Source: Streptomyces sannanensis (GTDB lineage Bacteria > Actinomycetota > Actinomycetes > Streptomycetales > Streptomycetaceae). From it: 64,000 nucleotides of DNA. A model generated the notes under the pieces. It saw nothing but the letters and a program-made list of their open reading frames with translations, had not been told where the DNA came from and searched no databases. Below are positions 43,017 to 52,014 of the stretch, in pieces. The position numbers and the translations under genes were made by a program. Each line of letters begins with the position of its first letter. Within the stretch, counting starts at the first letter, position 1. The stretch is from positions 5,518,001 to 5,582,000 of the forward strand of contig NZ_BAAAYL010000001.1 in assembly GCF_039536205.1 (NCBI RefSeq). The letters run 5' to 3'.

Positions 43017-43182
43017 CGCTGGTCCGCTGCTTGTCGGCGTCGTACGGGGGGACCCCGAATTTAATCGGTGGTGCCGTGTCCTGGGGCGAGGCTATGGTTC
43101 TGCTCGTTCCAAGGCGCGGCTGTGTCGCTGCCCAGGGCACGGTGTTGGTTCGTTGAGTAAGAAGCAGGAGGTGAGGACATTG

Positions 43183-43254
43183 ATGACTGTCACGGTGACG
43201 GGCTCTGCCCGCATTCAGGAGTTCATCGTTCCCACCCCTGTGGCCTCCGGCTGA
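43183..43254 (+). CDS. Upstream peptide of rsgA, right (island) copy
   Basis: 23-aa peptide starting MTVTVTGSARIQEFIV, from ATG 43183 behind AGGAGG, ending ASG-TGA, 60 bp before rsgA. Homologue of the peptide at 9460-9531. Presence in front of both 5' halves indicates that the island carries the complete control region of rsgA. Confidence 0.7.
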   Translation: MTVTVTGSARIQEFIVPTPVASG

Positions 43255-43267
43255 CACCCATTCGATC

Positions 43268-43314
43268 CGCGCGCTCGGAGCGCGCTGCCGGGGCCACCCC
43301 TCGAAGGGTTCCCC
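43268..43314 (+). promoter_or_regulatory. Two hairpins before the island rsgA start
   Basis: First hairpin GCGCGCTCGGAGCGCGC (43269-43285). Second hairpin 43290-43314: GGGG..ACCC pairing with GGGT.CCCC, whose right arm carries GAAGGG, the only ribosome-site candidate for TTG 43315. The second is conserved in the left copy at 9545-9567. Confidence 0.5.
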
Positions 43315-44490
43315 TTGTTTAACGCTTCGCTCAACACGTCTTCCACTTCTGATGCTCAGCACGTCCTCGCCGCCTACGGCTGGGACGAGGGCTGGGAGGC
43401 CGAGTTCGCCCCGTACGCCGCTCAGGGCCTGGTCCCGGGCCGGGTCGTCCGGGTCGATCGTGGTCAGTGCGATGTGACTACCCCTGACGGCGTCGTCCGT
43501 GCTGACACCGCGTTCGTCGTTCCCCATGACCCGATGAAGGTCGTGTGCACGGGGGACTGGGTCGCCGTAGATCCCGAGGGAGATGATCCCCGGTACGCGC
43601 GGACGATCCTGCCTCGGCGGACCGCGTTCGTGCGGTCTACGTCGTCCAAGCGGTCCGAGGGCCAGGTGCTGGCCACTAACATCGATCACATCGTCATCTG
43701 TGTGTCGCTCGCGGTCGAACTCGACCTCGGGCGGATCGAACGGTTCCTCGCGCTCGCGATGTCCAGTTCGAGTGGTGAGGCACTGCTGCGTACGTCGGCG
43801 GACTCCTGGGAGTCAGGCGCCCAGCCGCTCGTCGTACTCACCAAGGCCGACCTGGTGCCGGACGCCACCGGGCTGTCGTATCTCGTCCAGGACGTGGAGA
43901 CCACCGCGCCCGGTGTACAGGTGCTGCCGGTGAGCGCCACGACCGGCGAGGGCATCGATGTGCTCGCCGCCATCGTCTCCGGCAGCACGAGCGTGCTGCT
44001 CGGCCAGTCGGGGGCCGGCAAGTCGACGCTCGCCAACACGCTGCTCGGCCAGGACGTCATGGATGTGCAGGCCGCCCGTGACGTGGACGGCAAGGGCCGG
44101 CACACCACGACCACCCGCAACCTGCTGGCCCTGCCCGGCGGGGGCGCGCTCATCGACACCCCGGGACTGCGCGGGGTGGGCCTGTGGGATGCCGCCGGCG
44201 GAGTCGAGCAGGTCTTCTCGGAGATCGACCAGCTCGCGGAGGGATGCCGGTTCCACGACTGCGCCCACGAGGCGGAGCCCGGCTGCGCCGTGCTCGCCGC
44301 GATCGAGGACGGCACACTGCCCGAGCGGCGACTGGACAGCTTCCGCAAGCTGATGCGCGAGAACCAGTACATCATCGCCAAGACCGACGCGAGGCTCCGG
44401 GCCGAGATGCGCCGCGAGTGGAAACTGCGCGGCGCCCAGGGCAAGGCCGCGATGGAGGCCAAGCGCGGCGGCCGGCAGAGCGGACGGTAG
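43315..44490 (+). CDS. rsgA: Ribosome small-subunit GTPase RsgA, hybrid gene
   Basis: 391 aa from TTG 43315. N-terminal OB-fold (GRVVRVDRGQCDV..FVRSTSSKRSEGQ) is followed by the circularly permuted GTPase: VVLTKADLVPD (G4, ~180), GQSGAGKST (G1, ~229-237), DTPGLRG (G3), then the zinc tail CRFHDCAHEAEPGC. RsgA helps late 30S subunit maturation. Between OB-fold and GTPase lies a 16-residue insert, MSSSSGEALLRTSADS, absent from the rebuilt native gene. Codons before ~43800 use more T/A at third positions than those after, consistent with an island-borne 5' half joined to the chromosomal 3' half at CCTGGGAG (43805-43812). Confidence 0.9.
   Translation: MFNASLNTSSTSDAQHVLAAYGWDEGWEAEFAPYAAQGLVPGRVVRVDRGQCDVTTPDGVVRADTAFVVPHDPMKVVCTGDWVAVDPEGDDPRYARTILPRRTAFVRSTSSKRSEGQVLATNIDHIVICVSLAVELDLGRIERFLALAMSSSSGEALLRTSADSWESGAQPLVVLTKADLVPDATGLSYLVQDVETTAPGVQVLPVSATTGEGIDVLAAIVSGSTSVLLGQSGAGKSTLANTLLGQDVMDVQAARDVDGKGRHTTTTRNLLALPGGGALIDTPGLRGVGLWDAAGGVEQVFSEIDQLAEGCRFHDCAHEAEPGCAVLAAIEDGTLPERRLDSFRKLMRENQYIIAKTDARLRAEMRREWKLRGAQGKAAMEAKRGGRQSGR
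43795..43812 (+). other. Inferred attR
   Basis: CCTGGGAG (43805-43812) equals 10001-10008. The left side (TCGGCGGACT) is island; the right side (TCAGGCGCCCAG) continues native rsgA as ESGAQPLVVL. TCGGCG at 43795-43800 is the left half of the attP dyad. Confidence 0.65.
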
Positions 44491-44702
44491 GGCCGACGGG
44501 CCTGGGGCCCGTTCCCGGGGGCTCCCCCCCCCCGAGGGTGTGCCACAGGCCGATGGCCGCGGCCTCCTCGAAATGGCGGCGCCACCGCCGGGCGGCGCTC
44601 TTGCCTGCGGCGAGCTGCCCGGCCCGACCGCTGCCGGACCCCGGCCCGATCGCCGTCCGGGCCGGTCGGGCCCCGGCCTTCGGGCGGCGGGGCCGCGGAC
44701 CG

Positions 44703-45383
44703 TCACGCACCGGGCGGGTGGACTTCGGGCCCGGCACAGTCGGCCCACTCCACGGTGCGGTCGCACCAGCGTTCCAGCAGGACGCGGTCATGGCCGACGG
44801 CGAGCAGGCCGGCGCCGTGGGCGGTGCGGTACTCCTCGACGGCGGCGACCAGGGCGGCGGTGGTGGAGGCGTCGAGCATGGCGGTCATCTCGTCGCAGAC
44901 CAGCCAGCGGGGCCGCAGCACCAGAGCGCGGGCCAGGCAGGCGCGTTGCAGCTGACCGTCGCTGACCTCGTGCGGGCGGCGGGTGAGCAGGTCGCCGGTG
45001 AGGCCCACGGCGGCGGCGAGTTCGGCGGTCCGGCCCTGGACCTCGGCGCGGCGGCCGGTGGCGCGCAACGGTTCGGCGATCAGGTCGCACAGGGTGAGCC
45101 GGGGGTCGGCGGAGAGCCGGGGCTGCTGGAAGACGACGCCGACGGCGGTGCGGAGCCGGCGCGGGGCGCGGTGGCGCCAGCCGCGTACCTCCTCGCCGTC
45201 CAGGGTGACCCGGCCGGAATCGGGACGATGCAGCAGGGCGGCGACCTTGGCGAGGGTGGACTTGCCGCAGCCGCTCGGGCCGAGCAGGCCGACCGACTCG
45301 CCGGGGGCGAGGGTGAGCGAGGCGGCCCGGAAGACGGGGGCGCGGCGGTCGTAGCCGGCGGTGACGGCGTCGAGTTCAAGCAC
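44703..45383 (-). CDS. ABC transporter ATP-binding protein (DppF/NikE type)
   Basis: 226 aa. Walker A GPSGCGKST (~35-43), Q-loop FQQPRLSADP, signature VSDGQLQRA (a variant of LSGGQ) and Walker B LVCDEMTAML, with the switch His in VGHDR. It is the second ATPase of a peptide/nickel-class importer. Last gene of the five-gene minus-strand operon; its start overlaps the previous ATPase stop by 8 bp. Confidence 0.9.
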   Translation of the reverse strand: MLELDAVTAGYDRRAPVFRAASLTLAPGESVGLLGPSGCGKSTLAKVAALLHRPDSGRVTLDGEEVRGWRHRAPRRLRTAVGVVFQQPRLSADPRLTLCDLIAEPLRATGRRAEVQGRTAELAAAVGLTGDLLTRRPHEVSDGQLQRACLARALVLRPRWLVCDEMTAMLDASTTAALVAAVEEYRTAHGAGLLAVGHDRVLLERWCDRTVEWADCAGPEVHPPGA

Positions 45384-46347
45384 GGGCCGGCTCCTCGGCG
45401 TGGTGGCAGGCGACGCCGCCGGTGAAGCGCGGCTCGGCGGCGCAGCGGTCGGTGGCGCGGAGGCAGCGCGGGGCGAAGGCGCAGCCGGCGGGGAGGTCGC
45501 CGAGCTCCGGGGGCAGTCCGGGGATGGGCCGGAAGTCCCGTTCGGGCAGGGCGGCGAGCAGTCCGCGGGCGTAGGGGTGGCGAGGGCCTGGTTCGCCGAA
45601 GAAGCGGGCCGCGTCGGTGAGTTCGACGATCCGGCCGGCGTACATCACGGCCACCCGGTCGGCGATCCGCTGGGCGGCGGCCAGGTCGTGGGTGATCATC
45701 AGCAGTGCGCGGCCGTCGTCGGCGTGCCGCCGCAGTTCGTCGGCGGTGCGGTCCACCAGGTCGCGGTCGAGTCCGGTGGTGGGTTCGTCGGCGAGCAGCA
45801 GCGGGGCGTCGCCGACCAGGGCGAGGGCGGTGGCGGCGCGCTGGGCGAGGCCGCCGGACAGTTCGTGCGGGTGGCGGTCGAGCAGTTCGGCGGGGAAGGC
45901 GGCCCGGTCGGCGGCGGCCCGTACGGCGGCGGGCAGCGCGCTCTTCGGGGTGCGGTTCAGCTCGCGCAGGGTCTCGGCGAGTTGGGCGCGGACGGTGCGC
46001 ACCGGGGTGAGGTGGGCGGCCGGGGACTGCGGGATGAGGCCGATGCGCCGGCCACGGACGGTGCGGGCGAGGGTGCGTTCGGAGGCGGTGAGCAGGTCGA
46101 TGCCGTCGCTTCCGTCGGCTGGCTGGAGCACGGCGCTGCCGGCGGTCTGGGCGTTGCCGGGGAGCAGTCCGAGCAGGGCGGAGGCGAGGACGGACTTGCC
46201 GCAGCCGCTCTCGCCGACCAGGGCCAGGCACTCCCCCGCGGCCAGGTCGAAGCCCGCGCCGGTGACGGCGGCGATGTGCCGGCCGCCGCGCATCCGGAAG
46301 CGTACGGACAGATGTCGGACCCGTAGGACGGGAGCCGGGGCGGGCAT
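45376..46347 (-). CDS. ABC transporter ATP-binding protein (DppD/NikD type)
   Basis: 323 aa. Walker A GESGCGKSV, signature LSGGLAQRA (GGQ to GGL), Walker B LLLADEPTTGLD, switch MITHD, and the C-terminal oligopeptide-transporter cysteine region CAFAPRCLRATDRCAAEP..CH that binds an iron-sulfur cluster in this family. ATG 46347 shares one base with the permease stop (TGATG). Confidence 0.92.
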   Translation of the reverse strand: MPAPAPVLRVRHLSVRFRMRGGRHIAAVTGAGFDLAAGECLALVGESGCGKSVLASALLGLLPGNAQTAGSAVLQPADGSDGIDLLTASERTLARTVRGRRIGLIPQSPAAHLTPVRTVRAQLAETLRELNRTPKSALPAAVRAAADRAAFPAELLDRHPHELSGGLAQRAATALALVGDAPLLLADEPTTGLDRDLVDRTADELRRHADDGRALLMITHDLAAAQRIADRVAVMYAGRIVELTDAARFFGEPGPRHPYARGLLAALPERDFRPIPGLPPELGDLPAGCAFAPRCLRATDRCAAEPRFTGGVACHHAEEPARA

Positions 46348-47249
46348 CACAGCATCAGCTCCGATCGGCGGCGCGGGTTGATCCGATCCCGCCAGGCGCC
46401 GGCCAGGCCCGCGATGGCGAGGGTGGGGACAATCAGGAAGAGGCCGGGGAAGAGGGTGGGCCACCAGTCTCCGGCGAGCAGCGAGCTGCGGGCGGTCTGC
46501 ACCAGGTTGCCCAGGCTGGCCTGGTGGGTGGGCAGGCCGAGGCCGAGGAAGGAGAGGGCCGACTCGTGCCACATGGCGTGCGGCACCATCAGTACGGCGG
46601 CGAGGCCTGCCTGCGGCAGCACGGCGGGCAGCAGATGGCGGACGGTGACCCGCCACCGTGAGGCGCCGCCGGAGATCGCCGCGTCCACGAAGGGCCGGGA
46701 GCGCAGCGAGAGCACCTCGGAGCGGACGATCCGGGCGGTGGAGAGCCAGTGGGTGAGCGCCACGGAGACGATCACCGGCCAGACGCCGGGGCGGAACATG
46801 GCCACGATGAAGATGCCGAGCAGCAGGTGCGGCACCGAGGAGAAGGTGTCCACCAGGCGCATCACGAGCCGGTCGGTCCAGCCGCCGAAGGCCGCGGCGG
46901 CGGCGCCCACCGCGGTGCCGATGACGGTGGCGACCAGGGCGGCGACCAGCCCGACCAGCAGCGAGACGCGCAGCCCGTAGACGCAGCGCAGCAGCAGGTC
47001 CCGGCCGACGTCGTCGGTGCCGAAGGGGTGGGCGAGGGACGGCGGCTGGAGCTTCAGCGCGAGGTCGACGGCCTGCTCGTCGAGCTGGACGACGGGCGGG
47101 ACGATCAGCACGGCGAGCACGGTGGCGGCCACGATCACGGCGGAGGCGGTGACCCGCACGGTGCGGGTGGAGCGGCGGGTTCGCCCGTGTGTACGCCATG
47201 CGCGCGGCGTCCCGGGAGGGGCGTCCTTGGTCAGGGTCAGGTCATCCAT
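46347..47249 (-). CDS. ABC transporter permease (DppC/NikC type)
   Basis: 300 aa with about six membrane segments (ASAVIVAATVLAVLIVPPVV first). HPFGTDDVGRDLLLRCVYGLR is the DppC signature and the EAA loop is AAISGGASRWRVTVRHLLP. Imports a peptide, metal chelate or related solute; the substrate is not evident. It overlaps the upstream permease by 8 bp. Confidence 0.92.
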   Translation of the reverse strand: MDDLTLTKDAPPGTPRAWRTHGRTRRSTRTVRVTASAVIVAATVLAVLIVPPVVQLDEQAVDLALKLQPPSLAHPFGTDDVGRDLLLRCVYGLRVSLLVGLVAALVATVIGTAVGAAAAAFGGWTDRLVMRLVDTFSSVPHLLLGIFIVAMFRPGVWPVIVSVALTHWLSTARIVRSEVLSLRSRPFVDAAISGGASRWRVTVRHLLPAVLPQAGLAAVLMVPHAMWHESALSFLGLGLPTHQASLGNLVQTARSSLLAGDWWPTLFPGLFLIVPTLAIAGLAGAWRDRINPRRRSELML

Positions 47250-48234
47250 TGAAGCCCACCCTCGGGTCGGCGAGTCCGTACAGCAGGTCGGAGAGGAGGT
47301 TGCCGAGCAGCACCGCGGCGGTGGCGAGCACGGTGAGCGCGGCGAGCAGCGGGAAGTCGACGGAGACGGCGGCCTGCACGGTGGCGGCGGCGATGCCGGG
47401 CCAGCTGAAGACGGTCTCCACCAGCAGGGCGCCGGTGATCAGTTCGGGGACGCGGGAGCCGAGCAGGGTGAGCATCGGCAGCATGCCGGAGCGCAGCGCG
47501 TGGCCGAGCAGTACGGTGCGCTCGGCCAGGCCCCGCGCGCGGGCGCCGCGGACGGCGTCCTCCTCCAGCGCGTCGGCGACGCCCTGGCGTACGTACAGGT
47601 AGAACCAGGGCAGTTGGGAGACACCGAGGACCAGGGCGGGCAGCACGAGGTGGGTGGCGACTTGGCCGGGGGTGACGGTGTCGCTGGCGGTGTCGGTGAG
47701 GCCGCCGGCCGGCAGCACGCCGAGCTTGAGGGCGAAGAACCAGATGGCGAGCAGCCCGAGCCAGAAGACGGGGGCGGCTTCCAGGGTGTACGCGGCGGAG
47801 CCGACGATCCGGTCGAGCCAGCCGCCGGGGCGGCGGGCGGCGAGTATGCCGAGGCCGGTGCCGAGCAGCACGGCGACGGCGAAGGCGGTCGCGGCGAGCA
47901 GGGTGGACCAGCCGAGGCGTTCGGTGATGACGTCGGCGACCGGCTGGCGCATCACGCTGGAGTCGCCGAGGTCGCCGGTGAGGGCGGAGGTGAGCCAGTG
48001 CCACCAGCGGGAGACGAGCGGCTGGTCGACGCCGAGGTTGGCGTGCAACTGGTCCAGGTTCTCCTGGGTGGCGGTGAGTCCGGCGGTGCCGGCATAGGCC
48101 TTGACGGGGTCGAACGGGGAGGCGGTGGCGACGGCGAAGACGCCGAAGGTGACGAGCAGCAGGACGGGGACGGCGAACAGGGCCCGCCGTCCCGCCATCC
48201 TGGCCATCGCCCCGAGCGGGACGCGGCGGCTCAC
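47242..48234 (-). CDS. ABC transporter permease (DppB/NikB type)
   Basis: 330 aa from GTG 48234, which overlaps the binding-protein stop by GTGA and has AAGGA upstream. First helix RALFAVPVLLLVTFGVFAVA, then NLGVDQPLVSRWWHWLTSAL.GDLGDS typical of DppB, and the EAA loop ARARGLAERTVLLGHALRSG. ATG 48210 is an alternative start. Confidence 0.9.
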   Translation of the reverse strand: MSRRVPLGAMARMAGRRALFAVPVLLLVTFGVFAVATASPFDPVKAYAGTAGLTATQENLDQLHANLGVDQPLVSRWWHWLTSALTGDLGDSSVMRQPVADVITERLGWSTLLAATAFAVAVLLGTGLGILAARRPGGWLDRIVGSAAYTLEAAPVFWLGLLAIWFFALKLGVLPAGGLTDTASDTVTPGQVATHLVLPALVLGVSQLPWFYLYVRQGVADALEEDAVRGARARGLAERTVLLGHALRSGMLPMLTLLGSRVPELITGALLVETVFSWPGIAAATVQAAVSVDFPLLAALTVLATAAVLLGNLLSDLLYGLADPRVGFNG

Positions 48235-49841
48235 TTCTCGGTGTCCTTCGGGGTCCAGTCCTCCACGTTCCACCACGGGCCGGAGGCCAGGCCGTGGTCG
48301 TGCGGCTCGACCTGGGTGGACAGGCCGGTCCAGCGGTCGTCCACCACGTAGACGTGGTCGATGTGGGTGAGGAAGGTGTAGCCGGGGTTCTTCACCAGCT
48401 CGCGCTGGACGGTGTCGTAGGCGGCCTTCCGCTCGGCCTTGTCGTTCGTCGCGCGGCCCTGCTCCAGGGCCTTGTCGACGGCCGGGTTGTCGTACCAGCC
48501 CATGTTGTTGAAGCCGTCGCCGCCGAGGGTGGACCTCAGCAGCAGGTACTGGTCGAAGTCGGGGTCGCCGGGCGAGCCGCCGCCGGCCAGGACGGCGTCG
48601 GTCTTCATCCGCGGCTGGATGACCTCCCAGGTGCCGGCCTGGACCTTCACGTCGATGCCGGCCTTCTTGGCGTCGGAGGCGTAGGCGAGGGCGTGGTCCT
48701 GGCGGAGCTTGTCGCCGGAGAGGTACCACAGCGGGAAGGTGGCGCGGACGCCGTTCTTGACCCGGATGCCGTCCGGGCCGGGCTTCCAGCCGGCCTCGTC
48801 CAGGATCTGCTTCGCGGCGGCCAGGTCGTGGCGGCGTTCGGTGCCCTGGGTGAACCACTCGCTGTCGGTGGGGACCGGTCCGTAGGCGGGCTTGCCGGCG
48901 CCTTCGAGGATCTGGTCGACCATGGTCTGGCGGTCGACGGCGGTGTCCAGGGCGCGGCGGATGCCGGTGTCGCCGGTGACCTTGTTGTGGGTGGGCAGGG
49001 TCACCAGCCGGTAGTCGTAGCTGGTGGCCTCGTAGGTCTTGTGGCCCTGGTCGCCCTTGAAGCCCTTGGCCAGGTTGGGCGGGAGGATGGCGCCGTCGAG
49101 GTCGCCGGAGCGCAGCCGGGTGGCGCGCACGTCGTCGTCCTTGATGATTGCCATGGTGAACTTCTTGACCTTGGGCGCGCCGCCCCAGTACTTCTCGTTG
49201 GCGGTGAAGCTCAGCTTCTCGCCCTTGGACCAGTTGGTCAGCACATAGGGGCCGGTGCCGACGGGCTTGGTGGTGAACGGGCCGTTGTTGACGTCCTGCT
49301 TGGCGGCCACGTGCTCGGGGGCGATGCCGAGGACGGTGCGCTCGGCGAAGGCCGCGTAGGGGTACTTCAGGGTGAAGACCACGGTGTCGTCGCCGGCGGC
49401 CTGCACGTCCTTGAGGGCGTCCAGGTCGCCCTTGGAGGCGCTGTTGGTCTTGGGGTCCAGGATGGTGCGGTAGGTGAAGACGACGTCCTTGGCGGTGAAC
49501 GGCTTGCCGTCGCTGAAGGTGACGCCCTTGCGGAGCTTGTAGGTGTAGGTGAGGCCGTTGGCGCTCACCTTCGGCAGCTCGGCGGCGAGCGCGGGCTTGA
49601 GGTTCATGTCGCCGTCGAAGGCGAGCAGCCCGTCGAAGATCTTGGAGTTGCCGTCCTTGCCGTAGCCGAGCAGCGGGCTGAGCGAGTCGGGCTCGTAGGC
49701 GATGCCGACGACCGCGCTGTCCTTGGCCGTGCCGCCCGCCCCGTCCGGTCCGGAGCCGGGGTTGGAGCAGGCCGCCGCCGTGAGGGCCAGGGCTCCGGCC
49801 AGTGCGGCGGCCGCCGTGGCGCGTATGGATCGGGCGGTCAT
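48231..49841 (-). CDS. ABC transporter substrate-binding lipoprotein (SBP family 5)
   Basis: 536 aa. A signal sequence (ARSIRATAAAALAGALALTA) ends in a lipobox-like AAAC. VVGIAYEPDSLSPLLGYG, LRKGVTFSDGKPFTAKDVVFTY and the GTGPYVLTNWSKGEKLSFTANEKYW motif define the oligopeptide/nickel-binding class. The frame is open to 49910 but ATG 49841 follows GGAG and starts the signal peptide. First gene of the operon; a large inverted repeat lies 35 bp upstream. Confidence 0.92.
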   Translation of the reverse strand: MTARSIRATAAAALAGALALTAAACSNPGSGPDGAGGTAKDSAVVGIAYEPDSLSPLLGYGKDGNSKIFDGLLAFDGDMNLKPALAAELPKVSANGLTYTYKLRKGVTFSDGKPFTAKDVVFTYRTILDPKTNSASKGDLDALKDVQAAGDDTVVFTLKYPYAAFAERTVLGIAPEHVAAKQDVNNGPFTTKPVGTGPYVLTNWSKGEKLSFTANEKYWGGAPKVKKFTMAIIKDDDVRATRLRSGDLDGAILPPNLAKGFKGDQGHKTYEATSYDYRLVTLPTHNKVTGDTGIRRALDTAVDRQTMVDQILEGAGKPAYGPVPTDSEWFTQGTERRHDLAAAKQILDEAGWKPGPDGIRVKNGVRATFPLWYLSGDKLRQDHALAYASDAKKAGIDVKVQAGTWEVIQPRMKTDAVLAGGGSPGDPDFDQYLLLRSTLGGDGFNNMGWYDNPAVDKALEQGRATNDKAERKAAYDTVQRELVKNPGYTFLTHIDHVYVVDDRWTGLSTQVEPHDHGLASGPWWNVEDWTPKDTEK

Positions 49842-49875
49842 GGTCTCCACACCCCTCTGTCGGGACTCGGCTGCG

Positions 49876-49911
49876 ATTGCGCGGTGTGCGCTGTTGCGAA
49901 CACCACGCAAT
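49876..49911 (-). promoter_or_regulatory. 36-bp inverted repeat before the ABC operon
   Basis: Arms of 16 bp (ATTGCGCGGTGTGCGC at 49876-49891; its near-complement at 49896-49911, 14 of 16 positions) around TGTT. It is next to AT-rich TTAAACAGCATG (49911-49922), the likely promoter. Probable repressor operator, or a 5'-UTR hairpin. Confidence 0.55.
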
Positions 49912-50039
49912 TAAACAGCATGTAAAGGAGTGCATCGGTAGTGCGCCCCTTACCGGGCCTCTGCGGTGAGCGGCGGCGCGGGCAGGTCGGCGAGGGCGGT
50001 GACGGTGTCCTTGTGCCGGGGGTGCAGATCGCCGCCATC

Positions 50040-50275
50040 CAGCCGGCCGCCATCGCTGTGCACGGCATCACCCCGGACCGCCTCGCCCAGGCCCCCCGTC
50101 TTCGGTGAACTGCTGCCTTGCCTCACCGACGTCCTTCACGGCCGGACCGTGGTCGCCTGCAAGATGGACTTCGACCGCGGCGTCTTCGACCGCGAGCTTC
50201 GCCGTCACCACGGCGACGCCTCGGCAATCGAACAGTGGCTGGTCCGGGTTCGGTGGGAGGACGCGATGGTGCATA
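50040..50275 (+). pseudogene. 3'-5' exonuclease (DnaQ-like) fragment
   Basis: IAVHGITPDRLAQAP, then after a frameshift FGELLPCLTDVLHGRTVVAC and KMDFDRGVFDRELRRHHGD..WEDAM. This pattern is that of RNase T/DnaQ-type exonucleases, with the second-motif Asp in MDFDRGV. The first exonuclease motif and the end are missing. Not functional. Confidence 0.55.
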
Positions 50276-50302
50276 GCCGACCGGGATGTCGACCGGCGGG
50301 AA

Positions 50303-50600
50303 CCACAGGTCGCTCTGCGCGAACTCGCCCGGCTCATAAACCGTCCGCGACACGGGATCCACTGGCACATAGGCCGACCGCAGCTCGCGCACCCGTTCGC
50401 GCAGGATCGTCAGCCCCCGCTCCCGGCCGATCCGCTCCGTGATCACCGTGACCGGCATCGTCGGGGTCTGCTTCAGCAGCTCGCGCACGGCCGGCTCCAC
50501 GGCGTCCACCGCCGACCCCCTCGGCGCCCGCCGGTACTGCGGCGGCCGGTCCGAGGCCAGCGCCCGCAGCACGGTGTTCCTGGGACCAGCACCGCGCACT
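50303..50600 (-). pseudogene. istA: IS21-type transposase (IstA) fragment
   Basis: RNTVLRALASDRPPQYRRAP, then GSAVDAVEPAVRELLKQTPT and YEPGEFAQSDLWFPPVDIPVG match the N-terminal half of a Streptomyces IS21-type IstA, stopping shortly after the first catalytic Asp (QSDLWF). Both ends run into unrelated sequence. Confidence 0.65.
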
Positions 50601-50700
50601 GGGGGTTGAAGGTCGCTTCCCACATCCGTAGAGATCGTTTCCCGCAATTTCCGACCAACGCGGTGGACTCGGGCAGCCTGGCGTGGTTGTGTCACCACTC

Positions 50701-51258
50701 ATGCGGACGACGGAGATCAAGGAACTGGGGATACGGCCTGCCGAGTGGGGCGACCTGGCGTCCCTGCCGGAGCTCCAGTTGGCTGCTGGAGAAGCGTTTC
50801 GTGGCATCGGCATGGCCGACGTGGCCGACAATCCGCCACAGACCGTTGAGGAGCTGGCTGTCTTCCAGCGCGCCGGGCGAGTCTGGGTGGGGGTGGACTC
50901 CGTCGGTACCCCGATGGGGTTTGTGGCTGTCGACCTACTCGACGGCTGTGCCCATATTGAGCAGGTCAGTGTCCACCCGTCTGCCGGCGGTCGAGGACTG
51001 GGCCGCCGGTTGATCGATCACGTTGCCTCATGGGCGGCTGACATGAGGCTGCCTGCGCTCACCTTGTCGACGTTCCGGACGGTTCCGTGGAATGCCCCGT
51101 ATTACCGACGCTTGGGCTTCAGCGAGTTGGAGGCTGAGCAGATCACGCCGGGGCTGCGCTCGGCGATGGAAGCTGAAGCTGCTTTGGGCCTCGATCTGTC
51201 GACGAGGGTGTGTATGCGCCGGTCGGTGAGGCAAGGACCTGACGTCCTGCTTGACTGA
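50701..51258 (+). CDS. GNAT family N-acetyltransferase
   Basis: 185 aa from ATG 50701. ADWGD-like start (IRPAEWGDLASLPELQLAA), then GFVAVDLLDGCAHIEQVSVH, the acetyl-CoA loop AGGRGLGRRLIDHVASWA and NAPYYRRLGFSELE are clear GNAT motifs. Substrate unknown. It follows gene debris and has no obvious operon partner; a GTG at 50683 is an alternative start. Confidence 0.87.
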   Translation: MRTTEIKELGIRPAEWGDLASLPELQLAAGEAFRGIGMADVADNPPQTVEELAVFQRAGRVWVGVDSVGTPMGFVAVDLLDGCAHIEQVSVHPSAGGRGLGRRLIDHVASWAADMRLPALTLSTFRTVPWNAPYYRRLGFSELEAEQITPGLRSAMEAEAALGLDLSTRVCMRRSVRQGPDVLLD

Positions 51259-51496
51259 AGGCCAAGGGCCCGAGGTCGGCCTTGAGGCTCCTGAGCTTTC
51301 GATCATGGGACGCGTCGTGGTGCGGGCGGGAGTTGTCCGTCTGCGGTTCGCCACAGGCTCAAGGCGGACGGGTGTGGTCGTTTGGGGGCATCAACGGTCA
51401 CCTTCTGCGATCTTGCTGTGGTCCCTTCTACGGTTGCCTGGAGCTTCAGGAACGGTGGCAGCCAACTGTCGGCTGCGGGTGATTGGCAGGGACGAG

Positions 51497-51739
51497 ATGA
51501 CATCGCTGTTTCAGCGTCTGGACGAGTAAGAGGGCATCGTACGGGGGGAGTTGGCGTCCCTGCGCGAGAAGATAGTGGTCGCCGAGGAACGGCTGGCGCG
51601 GCTGGCCATCACCCGCGAGACGGCGGCATCTCTTCTGGACAACAGTACGATCGCCCGGGATTCCGCAGCGGAGCCGGAACAGCCTGAGCATGCAGGTACC
51701 GGGGACCATCCCCGCGGGTGCGGGGAGCGCACTTCGTGA
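51497..51739 (+). pseudogene. Small helical protein interrupted by a stop
   Basis: ATG 51497 reads MTSLFQRLDE, then TAA, then continues in the same frame as GELASLREKIVVAEERLARL and AITRETAASLLDNS. Read through, it resembles short coiled-coil proteins common in Streptomyces accessory regions. Either a nonsense mutant or a gene starting after the stop. Its end runs into the first CRISPR-like repeat. Confidence 0.4.
51702..51731 (-). repeat. Solitary CRISPR-like repeat 1
   Basis: On the minus strand it reads CTCCCCGCACCCGCGGGGAT followed by GGTCCC, the palindromic pattern of type I-E repeats in actinomycetes. No second repeat at 61-bp spacing is present on either side. Confidence 0.5.
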
Positions 51740-52014
51740 CTTGCGATGTTGTCACGAGTGCAGGACATCCTGAAGTAGTTTCACGAATTCCGGCGAAACC
51801 GCCGAGTCTTGTATTAGTGGCATTCAGCTCCTTCCGGAGCGGCGTTGCTTGGACAGAGACATGCGGCCGCGCCACGGGACGCGGATGCGGGCGACCTGGG
51901 CCCGGTAGCACTCTTTGACACGGCGGCCTTCGCGGCCGAGGAGTTTCTGGCGAGTGAGGCCGGCCGGATCCTCGTCGGGGAGTGAACGCGAGCAGCCTGA
52001 GAGTGCCGGTCGGC

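Noticed and set aside
46348..47199. N-terminal extension of the DppD frame to 607 codons
   Set aside because: It lies antisense-in-frame over the DppC permease and is Arg/Pro-rich; ATG 46347 begins the conserved ATPase.
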